This document shows, one piece after another, positions 28,109 to 38,900 of a stretch of DNA of 64,000 nucleotides. The notes under the pieces were generated by a model, which was not told the origin of the DNA, did not search any database, and saw only the letters and a list, made by a program, of their open reading frames with translations. Numbering within the stretch: the first letter of the stretch is position 1; every line of letters starts with the position of its first letter. The DNA comes from G963668345 sp965206025 (GTDB taxonomy: Bacteria; Acidobacteriota; Terriglobia; Bryobacterales; UBA6623). Location of the stretch: NCBI GenBank assembly GCA_965206025.1, contig CBDBIU010000004.1, positions 682,001-746,000 on the forward strand, in the 5' to 3' direction. A program made the translations under genes and the position numbers.

Positions 28109-29395
28109 ATGCCACCCGTAAGGTGGCGGCAGGTAGCTGAACTTCCCCGCGCCTGCGCTGCCGTCCTCGCCGCTCTGAATTTCGCCGAGCCCTCCGAAGA
28201 GCTGCTTTCCTCCTTACGTGAAAACGAGTGGGATGAGGCGCTCGGGTTCTGCGACCGTTCCCAGCTCACGTTGGTTTTTGGGGACGTCTGCCGCCCTCAT
28301 TTGCCCGAGCGTGTCCGCGAACGCATCGAAGAGAATTTCGCGGCCAATGCGCAACGCCTCGAGCGCCTCAAGCAAGAGTACCTTCAGATTGCCGATCGCC
28401 TTGATTCCGACGGGGTCGAGCACGTTGTTTTGAAGGGCTTCCTACAAGCCCCGCGGTTTGTTCGCAACGCCCGACTCCGCATGCAGTACGATCTGGACCT
28501 GCTGTGCCCGCCCGAAGACGTGCGACATGCCCGAAAGACTCTGCTGGAGCTCGGGTTTGACACCGTCCGGGGCCATGAACGCTTACCCATCGACCATCTG
28601 CCTCCAATGGTTCGGCGCACCGATTGGCACTGGAAAGGGGATTACTTTGACCCCGACATTCCGCCGATCGTTGAGCTGCACTTCCAGCTTTGGGACGAAA
28701 ACACCGAACGTATTCGAGCTCCCGGAGTGGACAAGTTCCGGCTAACCAGCACCCGGCAGCATTTCGACGAAAGACCCCTACCGGCCCTGCAGCCGGTCCA
28801 TCAGCTCGGCTACGCGGCGCTCCATGCCCTACGTCATCTGCTGCGCGGCGACCTCAAGCCCGCCCACGCCTTCGAGCTGGCCTATTTTCTCGAGAACCAG
28901 TGCGACGATGAGGATTTGTGGCGTCAATGGGACGAACGACATCGTCCCTCTCTGCGCCAACTTCAAGCGGTTCCCTTCCTTCTCGCCGAAAGCTGGTTTG
29001 GCTGCCGCTTCCCGCCGGCCGTCCAGAATGAAGTCGAGCGTCTCCCCAGCGACGTTCACCGCTGGTTCGCCGACTTCTCGCCTTCTCCGCTGACATCGCG
29101 CTTCCGGCCCAACAAAGACGAGCTTCGGCTGCACCTTGCGCTGTTACCCCGACTGGGCGACCGATTGCGCGTGATCCGCCGCAGGCTGCTGCCTCTACGT
29201 CTGCCCGGCCACGTCGACGCCATGTTCCTGCCCGAGGAGCGGATCACACCCCGGCTCCTGCGGCGCAAATGGATGCGCTACGCGGCGTTCCTCGCCTACC
29301 GACTTCGATTTCATGTCCATTCGCTGGTGAGAATATTGCGGCCGGGGGCGCGCCGGAAAGGACGTTTCGAGAAGAACTCGTCCGCGGGGCATTGA
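28109..29395 (+). CDS. Nucleotidyltransferase-fold family protein
   Basis: A 428-residue protein resembling the uncharacterised nucleotidyltransferase family PF14907, often found in glycan clusters. Key region (residues 105-160): HVVLKGFLQAPRFV then RMQYDLDLLCPPEDVRHARK, where DLDLL supplies the acidic pair, followed by LELGFD. The later part has PIVELHFQLWD and a helical C-terminus. The substrate is unknown. It lies 61 bases after GDP-fucose synthase, in the same direction, and may act in the same surface-sugar pathway. Confidence 0.78.
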   Translation: MPPVRWRQVAELPRACAAVLAALNFAEPSEELLSSLRENEWDEALGFCDRSQLTLVFGDVCRPHLPERVRERIEENFAANAQRLERLKQEYLQIADRLDSDGVEHVVLKGFLQAPRFVRNARLRMQYDLDLLCPPEDVRHARKTLLELGFDTVRGHERLPIDHLPPMVRRTDWHWKGDYFDPDIPPIVELHFQLWDENTERIRAPGVDKFRLTSTRQHFDERPLPALQPVHQLGYAALHALRHLLRGDLKPAHAFELAYFLENQCDDEDLWRQWDERHRPSLRQLQAVPFLLAESWFGCRFPPAVQNEVERLPSDVHRWFADFSPSPLTSRFRPNKDELRLHLALLPRLGDRLRVIRRRLLPLRLPGHVDAMFLPEERITPRLLRRKWMRYAAFLAYRLRFHVHSLVRILRPGARRKGRFEKNSSAGH

Positions 29396-29482
29396 AGCGA
29401 GAAAAGGAAGCGAGAAAAGGTCGCAGACCGCCCAGCGGGATTGGGAATCAGCCACAACCCATTGATTCCATGTTGGTTACTG

Positions 29483-29756
29483 GAAATTGGGTTTGTTTGG
29501 TTATTTTTTGTCCGTCGAGCGTGATGCCGGTCGCCCGGTCCTTCCCACCCTGAGGATAGCGCGCGTGTCAAGTGTCTTCGTGGCCGATGAACAAACGGCC
29601 ACGGATCTGGCGGGCGACGACAGGGTAAAGCGAAGAGGAGGTATGACCACCGCCCGCTTAGATCAGCGCTACGGGCTGCAGTGGGTCGGGTTCGATTGGA
29701 CGGCCAACGGCCGCAGGTCTCGGCAAAACAGCCGCCGAGGCCTGCGCTACGGGACT
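29483..29756 (+). repeat. Dispersed repeat family C, copy 2, with second shared block
   Basis: 29483-29580 (TTTGGTT..., CGTCGAGCGTGAT, CCCACCCTGAGGATAGCGCG, TGTCAAGTGTCTTCG) matches 61067-61165 almost base for base. A second block at 29708-29756 (GGCCGCAGGTCTCGGCAAAA then GCCGCCGAGGCCTGCGCTAC) matches 61183-61230. The surrounding gap 29396-30074 has no gene I can support. Confidence 0.7.
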
Positions 29757-30074
29757 GGCGAGGCCACGACAGAAACTGGAAACTGGGACAGCCTCAGGTA
29801 CCCCCGGGAGCAGCGAGCAACCCTCAATTTTTCAATATGGTAGCTGGATTACGGAAAACCAAGCCGGGGGTGGCAGGAGGCAGCAAGGTACGTAGAATCA
29901 GCAAATTGGAGTTCACAACATGACTGATTGAGGCTGTCCCGGTTTTCCCCCCGGTTTTCCCGGCGGCGCTGGCCCTGGCTTTTGCTGCGTCAGCCTTCTG
30001 TTTAGACGCGCTTCCAGCGCCGAGATGAACTCTGGACTGCGCAGCGGACGGTCCGCCCCGGCGCGCGCGACGGA

Positions 30075-30656
30075 CTACCCGAAGTACGCCGGTTCGTTGC
30101 CGACCTTCCACTTGATGTTGCAGCCGACGCTGGGGATCTGGTCCGCGCTAAGCGGCTGACCCGCGAGCACGGCATCGATTGCGCCACGCAGGTCGGCGCC
30201 CGTCACCGGCTTACCGTTCTCCGGACGGCTATCGTCGAGTTGGCCGCGATAAGCAAGCTTGCAGCCTTCGTCGAACAAGAAAAAGTCCGGCGTGCAGGCT
30301 GCCGTGTAGGCCTTGGCCACCTCTTGGCTCTCGTCATAGCAGTAGGGGAAAGTGAAGCCCAGCTTCTCGGCAAGCTCCCTCGATTTTTCCGGCGAATCAT
30401 CGGGGAAATTCGGAACATCGTTCGACGTGATGGCAACGATGCCCAGTGACTTGTCCGCGTAGTCTCTTCCCAGCCGCGCCAGCTCATCCTGGACGTGCTT
30501 CACAAACGGACAGTGATTGCAAATGAACATCACCAGCAGTCCTTGGTTGCCGGCAAAGGTGTCAAGACTGACTGTGTCTCCCGTAACGTGATCGGGCAAC
30601 TGAAACGCGGGAGCCTCCGTTCCGAGACTAAGCATGGTCGATTCGGTCAAAGCCAT
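30075..30656 (-). CDS. Thioredoxin-family (AhpC/TSA-like) protein with CNHCP motif
   Basis: A 193-residue thioredoxin-fold protein. The redox site is FICNHCPFVKHVQDEL (CxxC as CNHC), typical of a bacterial group related to peroxiredoxins and TlpA proteins. Other conserved parts: PDHVTGDTVSLDTF, AITSNDVPNFPDDSPEKS, and the cis-Pro region CTPDFFLFD. No signal peptide, so cytosolic. It stands alone between repeat-rich gaps. The partner is unknown; thiol reduction or peroxide defence are possible. Confidence 0.87.
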   Translation of the reverse strand: MALTESTMLSLGTEAPAFQLPDHVTGDTVSLDTFAGNQGLLVMFICNHCPFVKHVQDELARLGRDYADKSLGIVAITSNDVPNFPDDSPEKSRELAEKLGFTFPYCYDESQEVAKAYTAACTPDFFLFDEGCKLAYRGQLDDSRPENGKPVTGADLRGAIDAVLAGQPLSADQIPSVGCNIKWKVGNEPAYFG

Positions 30657-31060
30657 AACAATTCCTTCCCGTGTGGATTTTAGTTCCTGTCCCGCGGAAA
30701 AATCGGGTACAGCCGGCCGATTCTCTTCCGGCTAAGTACTTTGGTTCGAAGGCTATAAGGGGCTGCAAATTGGAGGCGCCCCCCATTTTTCCGGTGTGGA
30801 TTTCTACTCCATGCGGCTGGCCGCTGAAGGGTTACCGGCAGAGGCAATCCCGCCTCCGACGACCCGTGTCGGTCGCCGGCACCGGCCGCAGCGAAGTCCA
30901 CCGCCTTTTCGGCAGCTCAACCAAATTTTTCCGTCTTCCAATTTTACGGGATTTAAGACATCCGTGGGTAACGGCCCCTAGCGACCATCGTGAAAACCAT
31001 GCCGCTGGCAAAATTGCCGGCCGCGACTCGAAACCAAGATGGCCAACAGTGACCGCTGCT

Positions 31061-31257
31061 GGCCCGCATTTCTCACCACCTGACGGGCGAAGCACGCGAT
31101 AGGCCCGCCATTACGTCGTTGCGCTTGCTCACCGTGCTCAACGTACTGTTTGAGTACGCCCGCATTATTCAAGAAACGAGGCGCCGAGCGGCGCGCGCCT
31201 TGTGCTGACGGGCTTCTCACGCACTTCGACTCGCCACATGGTGAGAAAAGCGGGCTA
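31061..31257 (-). repeat. About 190-bp dispersed repeat, copy 1, ending in motif copies
   Basis: Its reverse complement aligns with 54195-54368: GCACGGTGAGCAAGCGCAAC matches ACACGGCGAGCAAGCGCAAC, and the CGCGCCTTGT segment and CGCACTTCG segment also correspond. A partial copy is at 21310-21360. Both ends carry the GGTGAGAAAnGCGGGC motif (31062-31078 minus, 31240-31257 plus). The flanking gap 30657-31354 has no gene. Confidence 0.65.
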
Positions 31258-31340
31258 GCAGCGGTCAGACGTACCGAAGCAATCCCCGTCGCGCTCGTGA
31301 GCGTCTCACCCGCATTCTCACGAGCCGGCGGTCGAAGTGC

Positions 31341-31358
31341 GCGAGAACAACGGGCTAA
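31341..31358 (-). repeat. Stop-codon-linked motif at the end of the DUF1549/1553 gene
   Basis: On the minus strand TAGCCCGTTGTTCTCGCG begins with the gene's own TAG stop codon (31357-31355). Confidence 0.55.
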
Positions 31359-33820
31359 CGGTTGAACAGGAACGCGTTACTGTTGATCAGCGCCCACAGT
31401 AGATCTTGAGCCCGCGAGGCCCGGCCGGGGCCTTTCCGCAAGTACGCCAATGCGGCGTCGTTCTCACTGTTCGTGGGGAAGCGGCTGAGCGTGGCTAGGT
31501 AGAGCTCGTCAATCAGGCGGCGATTTGACTCGCCGGCGAGAATCAGCGTCGTGACTCGACCGTCGGGGTCGGCGATGGCTTCGGCCAGGGTCGGTCCGTT
31601 GACGAGGTTCATGGCCTGGGGCAGAGTCATATTGTTGCGGCGTTCGCACTCGCAGGAGGATTCTCGCTCGGGGCGGCCAAACATGTCCAGGAATCCGCCC
31701 TTGCCGACGTGGGGGTCGGGCAACTGCTGCGCCGTGAAGCCGGAGGGCACCTCCGGAAACTCGGGGGTCGAACCGGTGGCGATCGAGATGGCGTCGAAGA
31801 GCGTTTCGGCCGGCAGCCGCCGCGGCATGAAGTGCGAGAAATTCGTCGCGTCGTTCTCGTTCCACTTGTTGGTCTCGATGCCGGTTTGGTAAGCCCGCGA
31901 GTGGACAATCGCGCGGATGACGTGCCGCAGGTCGTAACCGTGTTCGACAAAGTCGTTCGCCAGCGCCTGCAACAGCGCTTCGTTGACCGGCGGGTTCGAG
32001 GCCCGGATGTCGTCGACCGGTTCGATGATCCCGCGTCCGAAGAAATAGCTCCACATGCGGTTGACGATGGCCCGGGCGAAGAAAGGGTTGTTGTCGGAAG
32101 TCAGCCATTCGGCCAACGCCTTACGCCGGTCGCCGGCGTCGGGAATGGGCGGCGCGCCGGCGCTGGCCACGATGTACTGGGGATCGACGACGCGCCCGGT
32201 CTTGGGGTGCTTAACTTGGTTCTCCTCGCGCTTGAGGTAGACGATCTGTTCATCGCTGTCGAAGCCCGGCCGCACACCAACAGCCGCGAAAAAAGCGGCC
32301 AGCTGATAGTACTGCGTCTGGGTCCACTTCTCGAAGGGGTGATCGTGACACTGGGCGCACACCATACGCACACCCATGAAGATCTGGGTGGTGCTTTGCA
32401 TCGCCAGCTTCGGGTCGTCGTTTACGCGGAAGAAGTTGGCGGCGGGATTCTCATACGTACTGCCGCTGGCGGTGACCAGCTCGCGCACCATCTCGTCGTA
32501 AGGCTTGTTGGAAGCAATGAAATCGCGTATCCAGTGGCGGAAGGCCCAGGTGCCCTTCTCACCGAGGTACTTGCGGTTGGACTGCAGCAAATCCCCCCAC
32601 TTCAGCGCCCAGTGGTCGACAAACTCACTTCGATTCATGAGCTGGTCGATCAGGCGTCCACGCTTGAGGCGGGACCTTTCGGGGTCCTCCAAGAAGGCTC
32701 GGGCTTCCTCAGGCGTGGGCGGCAGGCCGATCAGATCCAGGTAGACCCGGCGCAAGAAGGCCGTGTCGTCGGCAACCGGAGAGGGCTGAATCTTTAGCCT
32801 TTTCAGTTTGGCGTCGACCTGCTCGTCGATGTAGTTGTGCTGGGCCAGTTGCCGCCAACGGAAACCCGGCTCCGGGTTGAGAACCGTGACGGGCAGGGTG
32901 ACGAACTTCCCTTGGTAGCGAACCATCAGGTTCGCTTCGCCGGTCCTCTGCCCCTCGATCAAGTCGTCGGCGACCTTAACCGTGGTGGGGGAATTGCTCT
33001 TGATGACCGCTTCGCGGGTGACATCGCGGAGAGAACCGTCCGCGTAGTAGGCAGTCACCAAAACGCGCTGCTTGCGGCCCGGCTGAGTCATGAAGATTTC
33101 TCGGGGCAGGACTTCGAGTTTCACGACATTGTCTTTAGCGGGGTCCCCGAAGCGGACGCCCTCGGAAATCCAGTTCAGGATCGTCTTGTGATAACGCGAG
33201 CCGGGTTTGATGCGAAGGCCGCCTTCGTGCGGAACCAACTGCGTGGGCTTGGCGACCATCAAACTCTGCTCGGCGGCCGCCCGGTTGATGCGCCGTCCCG
33301 AGACTTCGTAGAGCAGCGCGTCGTAATCGAACTGGGGATCATAGCCTCTCAGCGAGAGTTTAAAACCGTTCTTGCCTTTGGCCGAGCCATGACAGGCGCC
33401 GGCCGTGCAGCCCGCCTTGTTCAGCAGGGGGGCAACGTCGCGTAGGAAGTTGAGGGCAACCCCGTGGCCGAGATCGCCGACCTTGGCGGTCAACTCGGCC
33501 GTACGTCCGCCGGCTGTGACCCGAACTTTCGTTTCACCTTCCTTGAGAGGGTAGAGAAAGCCCGCCTCGTCCACTCGGACACCCTCGCCCAAGGGATCGA
33601 ACCGCGCTTCCGGCGTCAAGTCAACTCTGTCTCCGTCGGCCGTTTCGCCCGTGACGAGAACGTGCCGGCCTTCTCCTTGGGCCGATAACACGATCGACGA
33701 CGGCTGGACGGTGAGCTTCGCGATCTCGATCTTTGTTTCCGCGGACCAGCCCAGCGTCGCAGCCTGGGCGCTCAGCAGAACTAGGGCTGCGAAAGCGGGG
33801 AAAATCGTGGTTTGGCGCAT
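31355..33820 (-). CDS. DUF1549/DUF1553 cytochrome-type surface protein with Ig-like domains
   Basis: About 821 residues with a signal peptide (after MRQTTIFPAFAALVLL; a start four codons earlier is possible). Order: Ig-like domain (35-115), a cytochrome-like segment KAGCTAGACHGSAKGKNGFK, a second Ig-like domain (about 225-300), DUF1549 (about 320-520) with a second haem-type site MVCAQCHDHPFEKW, and DUF1553 (about 590-810). This architecture is common in Planctomycetes and Acidobacteria, normally beside a DUF1501 protein, which is missing here. The role is unproven; extracytoplasmic redox-linked polymer breakdown has been proposed for the family. Confidence 0.85.
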   Translation of the reverse strand: MRQTTIFPAFAALVLLSAQAATLGWSAETKIEIAKLTVQPSSIVLSAQGEGRHVLVTGETADGDRVDLTPEARFDPLGEGVRVDEAGFLYPLKEGETKVRVTAGGRTAELTAKVGDLGHGVALNFLRDVAPLLNKAGCTAGACHGSAKGKNGFKLSLRGYDPQFDYDALLYEVSGRRINRAAAEQSLMVAKPTQLVPHEGGLRIKPGSRYHKTILNWISEGVRFGDPAKDNVVKLEVLPREIFMTQPGRKQRVLVTAYYADGSLRDVTREAVIKSNSPTTVKVADDLIEGQRTGEANLMVRYQGKFVTLPVTVLNPEPGFRWRQLAQHNYIDEQVDAKLKRLKIQPSPVADDTAFLRRVYLDLIGLPPTPEEARAFLEDPERSRLKRGRLIDQLMNRSEFVDHWALKWGDLLQSNRKYLGEKGTWAFRHWIRDFIASNKPYDEMVRELVTASGSTYENPAANFFRVNDDPKLAMQSTTQIFMGVRMVCAQCHDHPFEKWTQTQYYQLAAFFAAVGVRPGFDSDEQIVYLKREENQVKHPKTGRVVDPQYIVASAGAPPIPDAGDRRKALAEWLTSDNNPFFARAIVNRMWSYFFGRGIIEPVDDIRASNPPVNEALLQALANDFVEHGYDLRHVIRAIVHSRAYQTGIETNKWNENDATNFSHFMPRRLPAETLFDAISIATGSTPEFPEVPSGFTAQQLPDPHVGKGGFLDMFGRPERESSCECERRNNMTLPQAMNLVNGPTLAEAIADPDGRVTTLILAGESNRRLIDELYLATLSRFPTNSENDAALAYLRKGPGRASRAQDLLWALINSNAFLFNR

Positions 33821-33916
33821 CCTAACCCCCATTGCTCGCCATGGCCCGCGGTCGATGAGGGGGAAGGCCCACCGGCCATGGCTCGCGGTGACAATTCATG
33901 CACATCGCCCAGCGTA

Positions 33917-33982
33917 CAGTATGTCGGCAGGCGGGCGCGATGAATCGCGCCCCTACATCCCTGACAGCGGGCATTTGCTTCC
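33917..33982 (+). repeat. Palindrome-centred repeat family D, copy 1
   Basis: ATGTCGGCAGGCGGGCGCGA continuing through the perfect palindrome GGGCGCGAT-GA-ATCGCGCCC (33933-33952) to CTACATCCCTGACAGCGGGC. The same block occurs inverted at 57030-57095. Nothing else coding is visible in 33821-34256. Confidence 0.7.
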
Positions 33983-34256
33983 ACCCCTGGCGGCCGCCGG
34001 TGAGGAATCCGGGCTAACCCGGACTAAACCCCTTTTGGCTCTGTGGGCTGAGAGTATTCTACCAGGTTGATCTAACCGCGTAGCTTCGCCGGGTTTGACC
34101 GGTTTCACCCCCGCTAGGACCAAGACCCCTGCGAAGCAGACGATGGATCACCGCGTCGTCAAGGGTCTGAACCGTCCACTTTCCGAGTCGGCCGTTTCAA
34201 GTGAAAGCGGGCTAAGAAAGGCCGCGGGGATCAACATACGATTGCTCGTGCCGCCC

Positions 34257-34280
34257 GATGTCGCCAGGAATGGCGACATC
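34257..34280. other. Perfect 10-bp stem hairpin upstream of the sulfotransferase
   Basis: GATGTCGCCA and TGGCGACATC pair perfectly around a GGAA loop, 86 bases before the chosen sulfotransferase start. No T-tract follows. It could be a leader structure or one more palindromic repeat. Confidence 0.5.
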
Positions 34281-34365
34281 TACTGTTGCCGCGAGCCCCA
34301 GCCACCCGGGCCTTGCCCCATCTCTGTGACAGTAGTGGGAAATGCGGTCTAATAAGTCGGCCCCG

Positions 34366-35298
34366 ATGAGCGAACAAAAGATCAAGGTCTTGCTGATCGC
34401 TTCCTGCGACCGCAGCGGCAGTACCGTCGTGGGCAACATTCTGGGCAGCGGGGCGAACTTCTTTCATGGCGGCGAGATTCACCACGTCTGGGGCCGCGGT
34501 CTGATCGGGAACTGGTTATGCGGCTGTGGGCGCCCCTTCCGCGACTGCGATCTGTGGACCGGCGTGCTGGAGGAAGCATTCGGCGGAGCGGACCGCGTAG
34601 ACGCTCACTCGATGGCCAACCTGCGAATGATCGCCTATTCGAAACAGAATCGCCTGCGGGCCTTTAGCTCGGAAGGACGCCGGCATCTCCAGGCAACCTT
34701 GAGCGCGTACCTGGAAAATCTGGATAAGCTCTACCGGGCCATTCAGTCGCGAACCGGCGCCAAGGCAATCGTCGATTCCTCGAAGACCGCCGTGCACGGC
34801 TGGTTGCTGACCATGCTCCCGGCGATTGATCTGCACCTGCTCCACCTTGTCCGGGACGCACGTGGCGTCGCTTACTCTTTGGGCAAGAAGAAACTGCACC
34901 TAGGGGCTCCCGAGCAAAGGTACATGGCCCGCCACGGGCCCTGGAAGAGCAGCCGGATGTGGCTCAGGGACAACCTGGCCATCGAATCACTGAGCAGCTC
35001 GCTGGCCGGGCGAACGCTCAAAGTCCGTTACGAAGATTTCGTGGCTGGACCGGGGAATGTTTTGCGTTCCGTCTGTGAACTTGTGGGCGAGGACGCGGCA
35101 AACCTTCCCCCGATCGTGGCCTCGCGCGTCGAAATCCAAACCAGCCACACCGTATCGGGGAACCCGATGCGCCTCGCTACGGGCGCGCTCGAGATTCGGG
35201 CCGATGAAGAGTGGCGAGCGCAGATGACGTTTCTTCAACGCGCGGTGGTGACCGCGCTGACATGGCCCGTATTGCGGCAGTACGGGTATTTGGGCTAG
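34366..35298 (+). CDS. Sulfotransferase family protein
   Basis: About 310 residues. The PAPS 5'-phosphosulfate loop is ASCDRSGSTVVGNILGSG near the N-terminus; IVDSSKTAVHGWLL and the 3'-phosphate segment LHLLHLVRDARGVAYSLG follow, then the later LKVRYEDFV. Cytosolic, no membrane segment. It should move sulfate from PAPS to a carbohydrate or lipid; acceptor unknown. Start at the second ATG; an in-frame ATG 8 codons upstream overlaps a repeat motif copy. Surface-glycan genes lie 5 kb away, a possible but unproven link. Confidence 0.87.
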   Translation: MSEQKIKVLLIASCDRSGSTVVGNILGSGANFFHGGEIHHVWGRGLIGNWLCGCGRPFRDCDLWTGVLEEAFGGADRVDAHSMANLRMIAYSKQNRLRAFSSEGRRHLQATLSAYLENLDKLYRAIQSRTGAKAIVDSSKTAVHGWLLTMLPAIDLHLLHLVRDARGVAYSLGKKKLHLGAPEQRYMARHGPWKSSRMWLRDNLAIESLSSSLAGRTLKVRYEDFVAGPGNVLRSVCELVGEDAANLPPIVASRVEIQTSHTVSGNPMRLATGALEIRADEEWRAQMTFLQRAVVTALTWPVLRQYGYLG

Positions 35299-35404
35299 CC
35301 CGCTCGGAGCCGGCAGCCAACGGTTTTTGTCCGCCGTCTTGCCGCCCCGACCAACAGCCAAGGTGCAGACGCTGTCCAACAGACGCTATTCTGCGCCGAA
35401 CGCG

Positions 35405-35857
35405 TCAAACCGTCTCGATAAGGCTCTCGACGTGGCCGTTCACCTTCACCTTTTCGTAAACCTCGGCGATCTTCCCCTTTTCGTCGATGACGAAGGTTGA
35501 TCGCACGATGCCCATGAACTTTCTTCCGTAGAGCGACTTTTCTTGCCAAACCCCGTAGGATTGGGCGATGCGGTGGTCCTCGTCGACGATCAGAGGGAAG
35601 GGCAGGGAGTGTTTTTGCTTGAACTTTTGGTGGGATGCGACGGAATCCGGGCTGACTCCCAACACGGCGACGCCGTTGCTCCGCAGCCGGCCCATGGCGT
35701 CACGGAAGTCGCAGGCTTGTTGGGTACAGCCGGGGGTGTTGTCTTTGGGGTAGAAGTAGAGGATCACCTTCTTGCCCCGAAAATCCTTGAGGCTTAGATT
35801 TTGGCCGCTGTCGCTTGGAGCGGTAAAGTGCGGCGCCGGATCTCCGACTTTCAGCAT
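35405..35857 (-). CDS. bcp: Thioredoxin-dependent peroxiredoxin, Bcp type
   Basis: About 150 residues from the ATG at 35857, which has AGGAG seven bases upstream. Opening MLKVGDPAPHFTAPSDSGQN and the site YPKDNTPGCTQQACDFRD, with peroxidatic Cys and a resolving Cys five residues later, define an atypical 2-Cys Bcp/PrxQ. The distal Arg is in VRSTFVIDEKG. It reduces hydrogen and organic peroxides with thioredoxin. Cytosolic. It lies downstream of the convergent sulfotransferase. Confidence 0.93.
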   Translation of the reverse strand: MLKVGDPAPHFTAPSDSGQNLSLKDFRGKKVILYFYPKDNTPGCTQQACDFRDAMGRLRSNGVAVLGVSPDSVASHQKFKQKHSLPFPLIVDEDHRIAQSYGVWQEKSLYGRKFMGIVRSTFVIDEKGKIAEVYEKVKVNGHVESLIETV

Positions 35858-35908
35858 GGCTGATCTCCTGGCCCGCACTTCTCACCACGGCCGACCCTTG
35901 CCGCGGGC

Positions 35909-38900
35909 TTACGGGGATCGTATTGGTCTGAGGTTCTTGATCGGGAAGGTAATAATGTTGCTGATGAAGGTTCGCTGTGCAATGGTCAGAGCGGCCTCCT
36001 GCAGATCAGGCAGATCGGCATTGAGCCGCAGATTCAGTTGGAACACGCCGACGAAGCCCGGCATCAGCCCGACGAACTCCACGGAAGCTGTCTTTTCCGC
36101 GACGAGGGAAGAAACTGTATCCGCGGACAGAAGAGGCGCTTCGAAAAACGGGGCGTTCGGCGTGATCTCGCCCGATTCCAACCCCTCGGAACTCGGCACT
36201 GGATTCGTTAGACCAAGCCCGGTGGCGAACACGACGACGGTCTCGCCCGGAATGGCGGGGTTTTCGTCGGTGACGAGAGAGAACAGTTCGTTCCCGCAGC
36301 AAAGATTAGGGGTAATGGTGATGGCGCTGATTTCCTGCTCGTCGGTGCTCGATCCACTGAGTAGGATATCGTTCCCGGCGGTACCGGAAGCGCGCGCGGT
36401 GAGCCTCACGACCGGCGGCGTCAAGCCGCCTTCCAGAGTACTTCCTTCGACGTCGGTCTCCATCACGATCACAGCGTCGGTCGAGGTACTGATATCGAAC
36501 ACGATATCGTTGCCCTCGACGCCGAGTTCGCGGGCCACAACTTGGAGAATTACTTCACCAAACACTTCGAGGTTGCGAGCCGTCACGAGAGGGTTGCCGC
36601 GGCCCGCGTTAATCTCTACCACCATCTTGTTCCGGACTGCTTCGAGCGTGTCGTCTGCCTGCACCTCGACGCTGTAGACAATGCCCTCGATGACTTCCTC
36701 GACGTCTTCGTCGACGATAACCTCGATGGTATTACCTATGGCGACGCTGACCACGTCGCCCGATTGAATTTCTCCCGTGAAAGTCACGTTGGCCCGCGCC
36801 GAGAAGAAGCTCTCTCGACCAGCTGTCGCCACGACGTCCGGGTCGCCGTCGCCGGCGTTGATCAGCTCTACGAGTCGGTCACGCACCGAGCTTTGCGTAT
36901 CGCCGTCTACCGTTACATAGGCGTATTCGCGACCCTGGACCGTAATGGCGACTGTGACGCCGCCGTTCACCGGGGTTTCCACGCCCGTACCGGTTTGGGA
37001 TAGCGCAACGCTGGCGGTGGCGAATTCGGTGCCGTGGACGACGATTCCTTCGCGTATACCGAAACCGGGAAAACTGAAAAGTCCCGGAGCAGACGTGGGG
37101 GCGCCGGTTGCACGCGGCACCGAGACCATAATGCGATTGGCCAGCCGCCTCCGTACGTACACGCTGATATTGGTTCCCTCCACTTCCCAAGGAACTTGGA
37201 AGTTGATTTGATCGGGCCCGACGTAAAACAACGGCGAGAGAATCCCGTTGGTATAAACCTGCACTCCTCCCAGCTCGGTGGGGAGCTTGCCGCTAGCGTC
37301 CAACGCGGCGCCGAATTCCGCGTCGGCCAGGTTGGTTCCAAAAATCGCCGCCAGCGTGCCGGGAGGCAGGTCACCGGCGTTCCCCCCCCCGGTGAATATG
37401 GACGCGGAGCGTTCGACAGCCATGCCGGTCGCGATTTCGCCCTGCGTGAGGAAGGTGAGGCCATTCGCCGCGGTTCCGCCTTCGAGCGCCACCAGGCGAA
37501 TGCCGTACTGGAGATTACCGCCGCTCAGGTTTCCCTCCGAGGGTTCGACCGTCAAGGGCGATCCGGGGGTGACGGTTATGGAAAAACTGATGTCGTTGCC
37601 CGCCGGGCCAGTCTCTACGGACCGAAGACGCAGCGTGCCCTCGGCCCCGGCAATACGGCTCGCGATGACGTTCGGGTCGCCGGCCTGCTCGATAAAGAAG
37701 ACGAAGATGTCGACCAGGTCCGTCACGGCGTCTTCCGGGCGCACAACGACTTCGTACTGCTGATCGGCGACTTGCAGGGTGATGACATCGCCCGCCTGTG
37801 TGGCTCCTCCGAACACGATCTGCACCGTGGCGGTGCCGCCTTCCCCATCAAAGAGTTGCGCGACAGCGCTCGCCTCGGGGTCGGCGTTGATCTGTGCCGC
37901 GATATCATCGCGAACAGTCTCGGGGGACTCGTCTTCCTGTGCGGTGAAGGCGTACTCCTGCGTGCCGACGATGACTTTGATTTCCTGGTCGACGCCGCCG
38001 AGTCTTCGGAAGATCACCTCGGCTGTGGCGTGCACCGAGAAACTGGCGCCGTTTCGCAGGCCATCTTTCGTGATGAGATCTTCCCCGGCCGTGAAAACGG
38101 CGATGCGACGGCTGAACGGATCGGCCACGTACAGGTTCTCCCCGTCATGGGCCAGCGAGGAAGGCGCTCTCAAGCTGCTCGCGCCATCCGACTCGACGAG
38201 CGATTCAAAGTCGGGCTGACCCAACACCGTGTCGGCCCGGACGCCGTCGGTTGTCGGCACCTCGTCGAAGATCAAAACGCGGTCATTGCCGCCGTCGGCA
38301 ACGAAAAGCCGTTGGCCGTCCGAAAGGGCGAATCGAGGAAAGCTGAGCGTGCCGGCGCATCGGCGCGGAAACGTCGGTTCCGGCTCCTCTTCCTCCTCCG
38401 CGCCCTCTTCTTCCTCGCCTTCCTCCGGCGGCTCTTCCGGCAGAGGATCACACAGGGCCGGGGAATTGTTCAAAAGGTTCGACTCCATGTCGGGCTGACC
38501 GACGACGACGTCGGCGGAAGCCGTATTCTGCGTCGGCACGGTGTTGAAGATCAAAACCCGGTTAAAGCCCAAATCGGTCACCAGCATTCGCTCGTTGCTG
38601 ACGCTGACGGAAACGGGATTGAGCATCCCCGAGGCCGTCGGCTGGACGTTCGATTGCGTCAAGTCCGGCTCGGGGCGAGTGTCAAAGTCAGGCTGGCCGA
38701 CCACGACGTCGGCCCCAGCGCCATTCGACGACGGGATCGAGTCGTAGATGAGCACTCGGGAGTTCCCCGTGTCGGCGACGAACAAGCGCCCGCCATCGAT
38801 CCACACCGACTGGGGACCTCGATACTTTTCCCGAGTTGTCGCCGGCGCGTTGGTCGTAAAGTCCGGCTGGCCGACAACAACATCGGGCGGCGTACCGTTC

